This document shows positions 4,645 through 5,526 of a stretch of DNA of 5,526 bases, piece by piece. How positions within the stretch are numbered: the stretch's first letter is position 1; every line of letters begins with the position of its first letter. A program made the position numbers and the translations under genes. The notes beneath the pieces were generated by a model. That model ran no database searches and was not told where the DNA came from. It worked only from the letters and a program-made list of their open reading frames with translations. Origin of the DNA: JBDSRX01 sp047445235 (GTDB taxonomy: Bacteria; Patescibacteriota; Dojkabacteria; J137); the NCBI GenBank assembly GCA_047445235.1, contig JBLGEO010000023.1, positions 1 through 5,526 on the forward strand. The letters are read 5' to 3'.

Positions 4645-5157
4645 CTAATTTACGCGGATAAAGTTGATTCCATCGTTCGAGCTATAAAGCCCAGTAGTAG
4701 TAGTATATATCTTACCTGAAAAAACATACGTTGTTACCTTGCGGTAAGATGTAGTTTCTCGGGTTGTGGTTTCAACTACTTCATAGGTGATTGTATCCTT
4801 GTCGAAGCTGATCTTTTGGGTCGCATTGTCGAGATTCATTACAGGAACTATGATTTCCTTATTGAAATTGACAACTGCATCTCCTTGGGCTGTCAGGGAG
4901 ATTGAGTACGCACTCCCGTTGAGCTTCCCTGAGAAAACTTCAACAATTTGCAATGGGACTGTCCCTTTTGAAAGGGAAAAATTCATCTCCATCGGAGTTT
5001 TGCCTATCCAGATATCGGGCTTGTTTGCATCCCCGTACACAATCGTTGCAGTAGCAACAATATTAGGATTATTAGGTGATGGTTGAGTATCATCAGCACT
5101 TACAACACCGAAAATACTGAACGTTAACAAAACTGCGATAGCGGCTAATCTGTTCAT
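4645..5157 (-). CDS. exported beta-rich protein of unknown function, likely acquired
   Basis: A 170-aa protein with a clear Sec signal peptide: MNRLAA, a hydrophobic core (LAAIAVLLTFSIFGVV) and likely cleavage after GVVSA, residue 21. The mature part starts with a Pro/Asn linker (DDTQPSPNNPN) and continues as alternating hydrophobic and polar strands, with Thr-rich runs (ETTTRETTSYRKVTTYV, then YTTTTG) near the C-terminus. There is no Cys, no lipobox and no visible anchor, so it is probably secreted or loosely wall-bound; no catalytic motif is seen. The ATG at 5157 has an SD (GAAGGA, eight bases upstream), unlike the plus-strand genes. Three of four Arg codons are CGN, whereas rpsA uses AGA 13 of 13 times. 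One counted row (4861-4920) is 48% GC versus 30% in an rpsA row (3601-3660). It lies between 26-bp direct repeats. Confidence 0.8.
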   Translation of the reverse strand: MNRLAAIAVLLTFSIFGVVSADDTQPSPNNPNIVATATIVYGDANKPDIWIGKTPMEMNFSLSKGTVPLQIVEVFSGKLNGSAYSISLTAQGDAVVNFNKEIIVPVMNLDNATQKISFDKDTITYEVVETTTRETTSYRKVTTYVFSGKIYTTTTGLYSSNDGINFIRVN

Positions 5158-5165
5158 GTTCTTAT

Positions 5166-5171
5166 TCCTTC
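5166..5171 (-). promoter_or_regulatory. SD site GAAGGA of the exported protein gene
   Basis: On the minus strand GAAGGA ends eight bases before the ATG at 5157, ideal SD spacing. It fixes the start codon and marks this gene as using a different initiation mode from the plus-strand neighbours. Confidence 0.7.
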
Positions 5172-5209
5172 TTAGTCAACTGATTTGGTTTGAATTGGGG
5201 TTTTGTGTG

Positions 5210-5264
5210 ACTAACATCGCCCTTGATTAAACCACAGAATGGTCTAGTCGGGGACGATGTTAGT
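5210..5264. other. 55-nt long imperfect hairpin
   Basis: A perfect outer stem of 10 bp, ACTAACATCG (5210-5219) with CGATGTTAGT (5255-5264), continues through CCC/GGG (5220-5222 with 5251-5253, A5254 bulged) to an inner stem 5225-5234 with 5240-5249 (one wobble, one mismatch), closing on a 5-nt loop CAGAA. Neither strand has a T run after it, so it is not a plain terminator. It lies in the leader of the exported-protein gene if that gene is transcribed from the 5385-5390 box. It could be an mRNA control element or a hairpin recombination site. Confidence 0.6.
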
Positions 5265-5265
5265 T

Positions 5266-5281
5266 TTGCATACACTCAGTT
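5266..5281 (-). repeat. inverted third copy of the repeat core
   Basis: Reads TTGCATACACTCAGTT on the plus strand, the reverse complement of the repeat core AACCGAGTGTATGCAA with one mismatch (15 of 16). With 4585-4600 it forms imperfect terminal inverted repeats around a segment of about 700 bp holding the exported-protein gene. Confidence 0.7.
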
Positions 5282-5384
5282 TTTAAAGATCTTCAGATTG
5301 CTCTGAATTTAGTGAATAGACTTGCGCCATATTCTCTAATTAGTAAATACTTAAATATTCAATAATTAGCTAATATTGTTCTAT

Positions 5385-5390
5385 ATTATA
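5385..5390 (-). promoter_or_regulatory. -10 box TATAAT, candidate promoter of the exported protein gene
   Basis: An exact TATAAT on the minus strand (5390 to 5385) sits inside the palindrome CTATATTATAG. A transcript from here would have a leader of about 220 nt containing the 55-nt hairpin. No -35 is visible and the tract is AT-rich, so confidence is low. Confidence 0.3.
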
Positions 5391-5407
5391 GTGATACCTA
5401 GTGTACA

Positions 5408-5413
5408 TATACT
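5408..5413 (+). promoter_or_regulatory. -10 box TATACT just before the right repeat
   Basis: TATACT ends five bases before the ATG at 5419, so a transcript would begin at or next to that ATG and its 5' end would be the repeat hairpin. The frame from 5419 (MANRVYAI...) stops after 22 codons. The left copy has a TATTAT (4564-4569) in a similar place. Confidence 0.35.
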
Positions 5414-5415
5414 TT

Positions 5416-5441
5416 TTAATGGCTAACCGAGTGTATGCAAT
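5416..5441 (+). repeat. 26-bp direct repeat, right copy
   Basis: Exact match to 4576-4601 in the same orientation; identity stops sharply at both ends. Confidence 0.95.
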
Positions 5442-5475
5442 TTCTATTTTCTGTTTATTTATACTCGGTGCCATT
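5418..5475 (+). other. bulged hairpin built on the right repeat
   Basis: 5418-5423 pairs with 5470-5475 and 5426-5435 with 5460-5469, with T5424 and A5425 unpaired: 16 pairs including one wobble, loop 24 nt. The right arm (CTCGGTGCCAT) differs by two bases in length from that of the left copy (CTCGGGTTGCCAT), yet both fold against the same left arm. Confidence 0.6.
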
Positions 5476-5526
5476 TGGGAGGTTTAGTAAAAGCTGGTAA
5501 ATCAGTATCTATAACCTTAGAAGGTG
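5475..5526 (+). CDS. possible 5' end of a gene cut by the window edge
   Basis: The frame starting at TTG 5475 reads GGLVKAGKSVSITLEG and stays open to the edge; the other two plus frames stop at 5485-5487 (TAG) and 5498-5500 (TAA). TATACT at 5460-5465 lies about ten bases upstream and GGGAGG (5477-5482) overlaps the start. No ATG or GTG is in frame after the TAA at 5424-5426, so the start is doubtful and the call is weak. Confidence 0.2.
   Translation, partial: MGGLVKAGKSVSITLEG

Larger units (their letters stand above)
5158..5526. other. gene-poor stretch upstream of the exported protein gene
   Basis: No gene of usable length is seen on either strand. It contains the SD of the exported-protein gene, a 55-nt hairpin (5210-5264), an inverted copy of the repeat core (5266-5281), a small hairpin (5292-5297 with 5302-5307, TTCAGA/TCTGAA), an AT-rich tract (5331-5415) with -10-like boxes on both strands (TATAAT at 5390-5385 minus; TATACT at 5408-5413 plus), and the right 26-bp repeat with its hairpin. 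After 5475 one plus frame is open to the window edge and may be the start of a truncated gene. Confidence 0.6.

Noticed and set aside
4787..5086. 99-aa plus-strand ORF opposite the exported protein gene
   Set aside because: No SD or promoter; the minus-strand frame has a signal peptide and an SD.
5283..5330. 15-codon minus-strand ORF starting MAQVYS, slightly like MANRVYA of the repeats
   Set aside because: Similarity is three or four residues, there is no SD, and the DNA does not align.
4576..5441. Canonical integron cassette with attC sites
   Set aside because: Hairpins with extra-helical bases are suggestive, but GTTRRRY and RYYYAAC cores are not met, the gene is opposite to the repeat orientation, and no integrase is present. 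Kept only as an analogy.
1..5526. tRNA, rRNA or CRISPR array
   Set aside because: No GGTTCRANNCC-type T-arm with a cloverleaf, no rRNA-like conserved blocks, and the repeats are too few and too far apart for CRISPR.
1..5526. UGA recoded as glycine, as in some CPR lineages
   Set aside because: No main gene needs an in-frame UGA to stay open and all end at TAA or TAG, so the window gives no evidence for recoding, nor against it.

Overview
The window is a 5.5 kb piece of a low-GC bacterial chromosome. It holds one gene of certain function, the ribosomal protein S1 gene (rpsA, four S1 domains), among small genes I do not recognise. Most genes lack a Shine-Dalgarno (SD) sequence and have a -10-like box a few bases before the ATG, the pattern of leaderless or very short-leader transcripts. 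Arginine is almost always AGA or AGG. Low GC, SD-less starts, small uncharacterised genes and a four-domain S1 fit the Patescibacteria (CPR). That placement is an inference from style, not from a marker I could align.

Layout, left to right. Positions 1-67 look like the tail of an upstream gene and its U-rich terminator. A 168-aa unknown protein follows (90-596, +) with a clear terminator at 643-670. A six-helix membrane protein (675-1202, -) is divergent from a 283-aa single-span surface protein with a Cys cluster at the membrane face (1303-2154, +). A 118-aa unknown (2160-2516, +) starts five bases later and is bracketed by exact 19-bp direct repeats. The right-hand repeat supplies the -35 box of a good extended -10 promoter for rpsA (2656-3918, +). 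rpsA has a leader of about 90 nt with two hairpins and ends in three consecutive hairpins, the last a textbook terminator. An 83-aa helical unknown follows (4038-4289, +).

The right end differs. From about 4399 to 5281 the base composition rises, arginine codons switch to CGN, and the two minus-strand genes have proper SD sites. They are a 170-aa exported beta-rich protein (4645-5157) and a 21-aa small ORF (4437-4502) followed by a strong hairpin. The exported-protein gene lies between exact 26-bp direct repeats (4576-4601 and 5416-5441). Each repeat is the 5' arm of a bulged hairpin whose 3' arm is a similar but not identical sequence. A third, inverted copy of the repeat core lies at 5266-5281 beside a 55-nt hairpin. 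I read this as a candidate acquired gene cassette with hairpin-forming boundary sites. It is the part of the window most worth following up; no recombinase is present and the mechanism is unknown.
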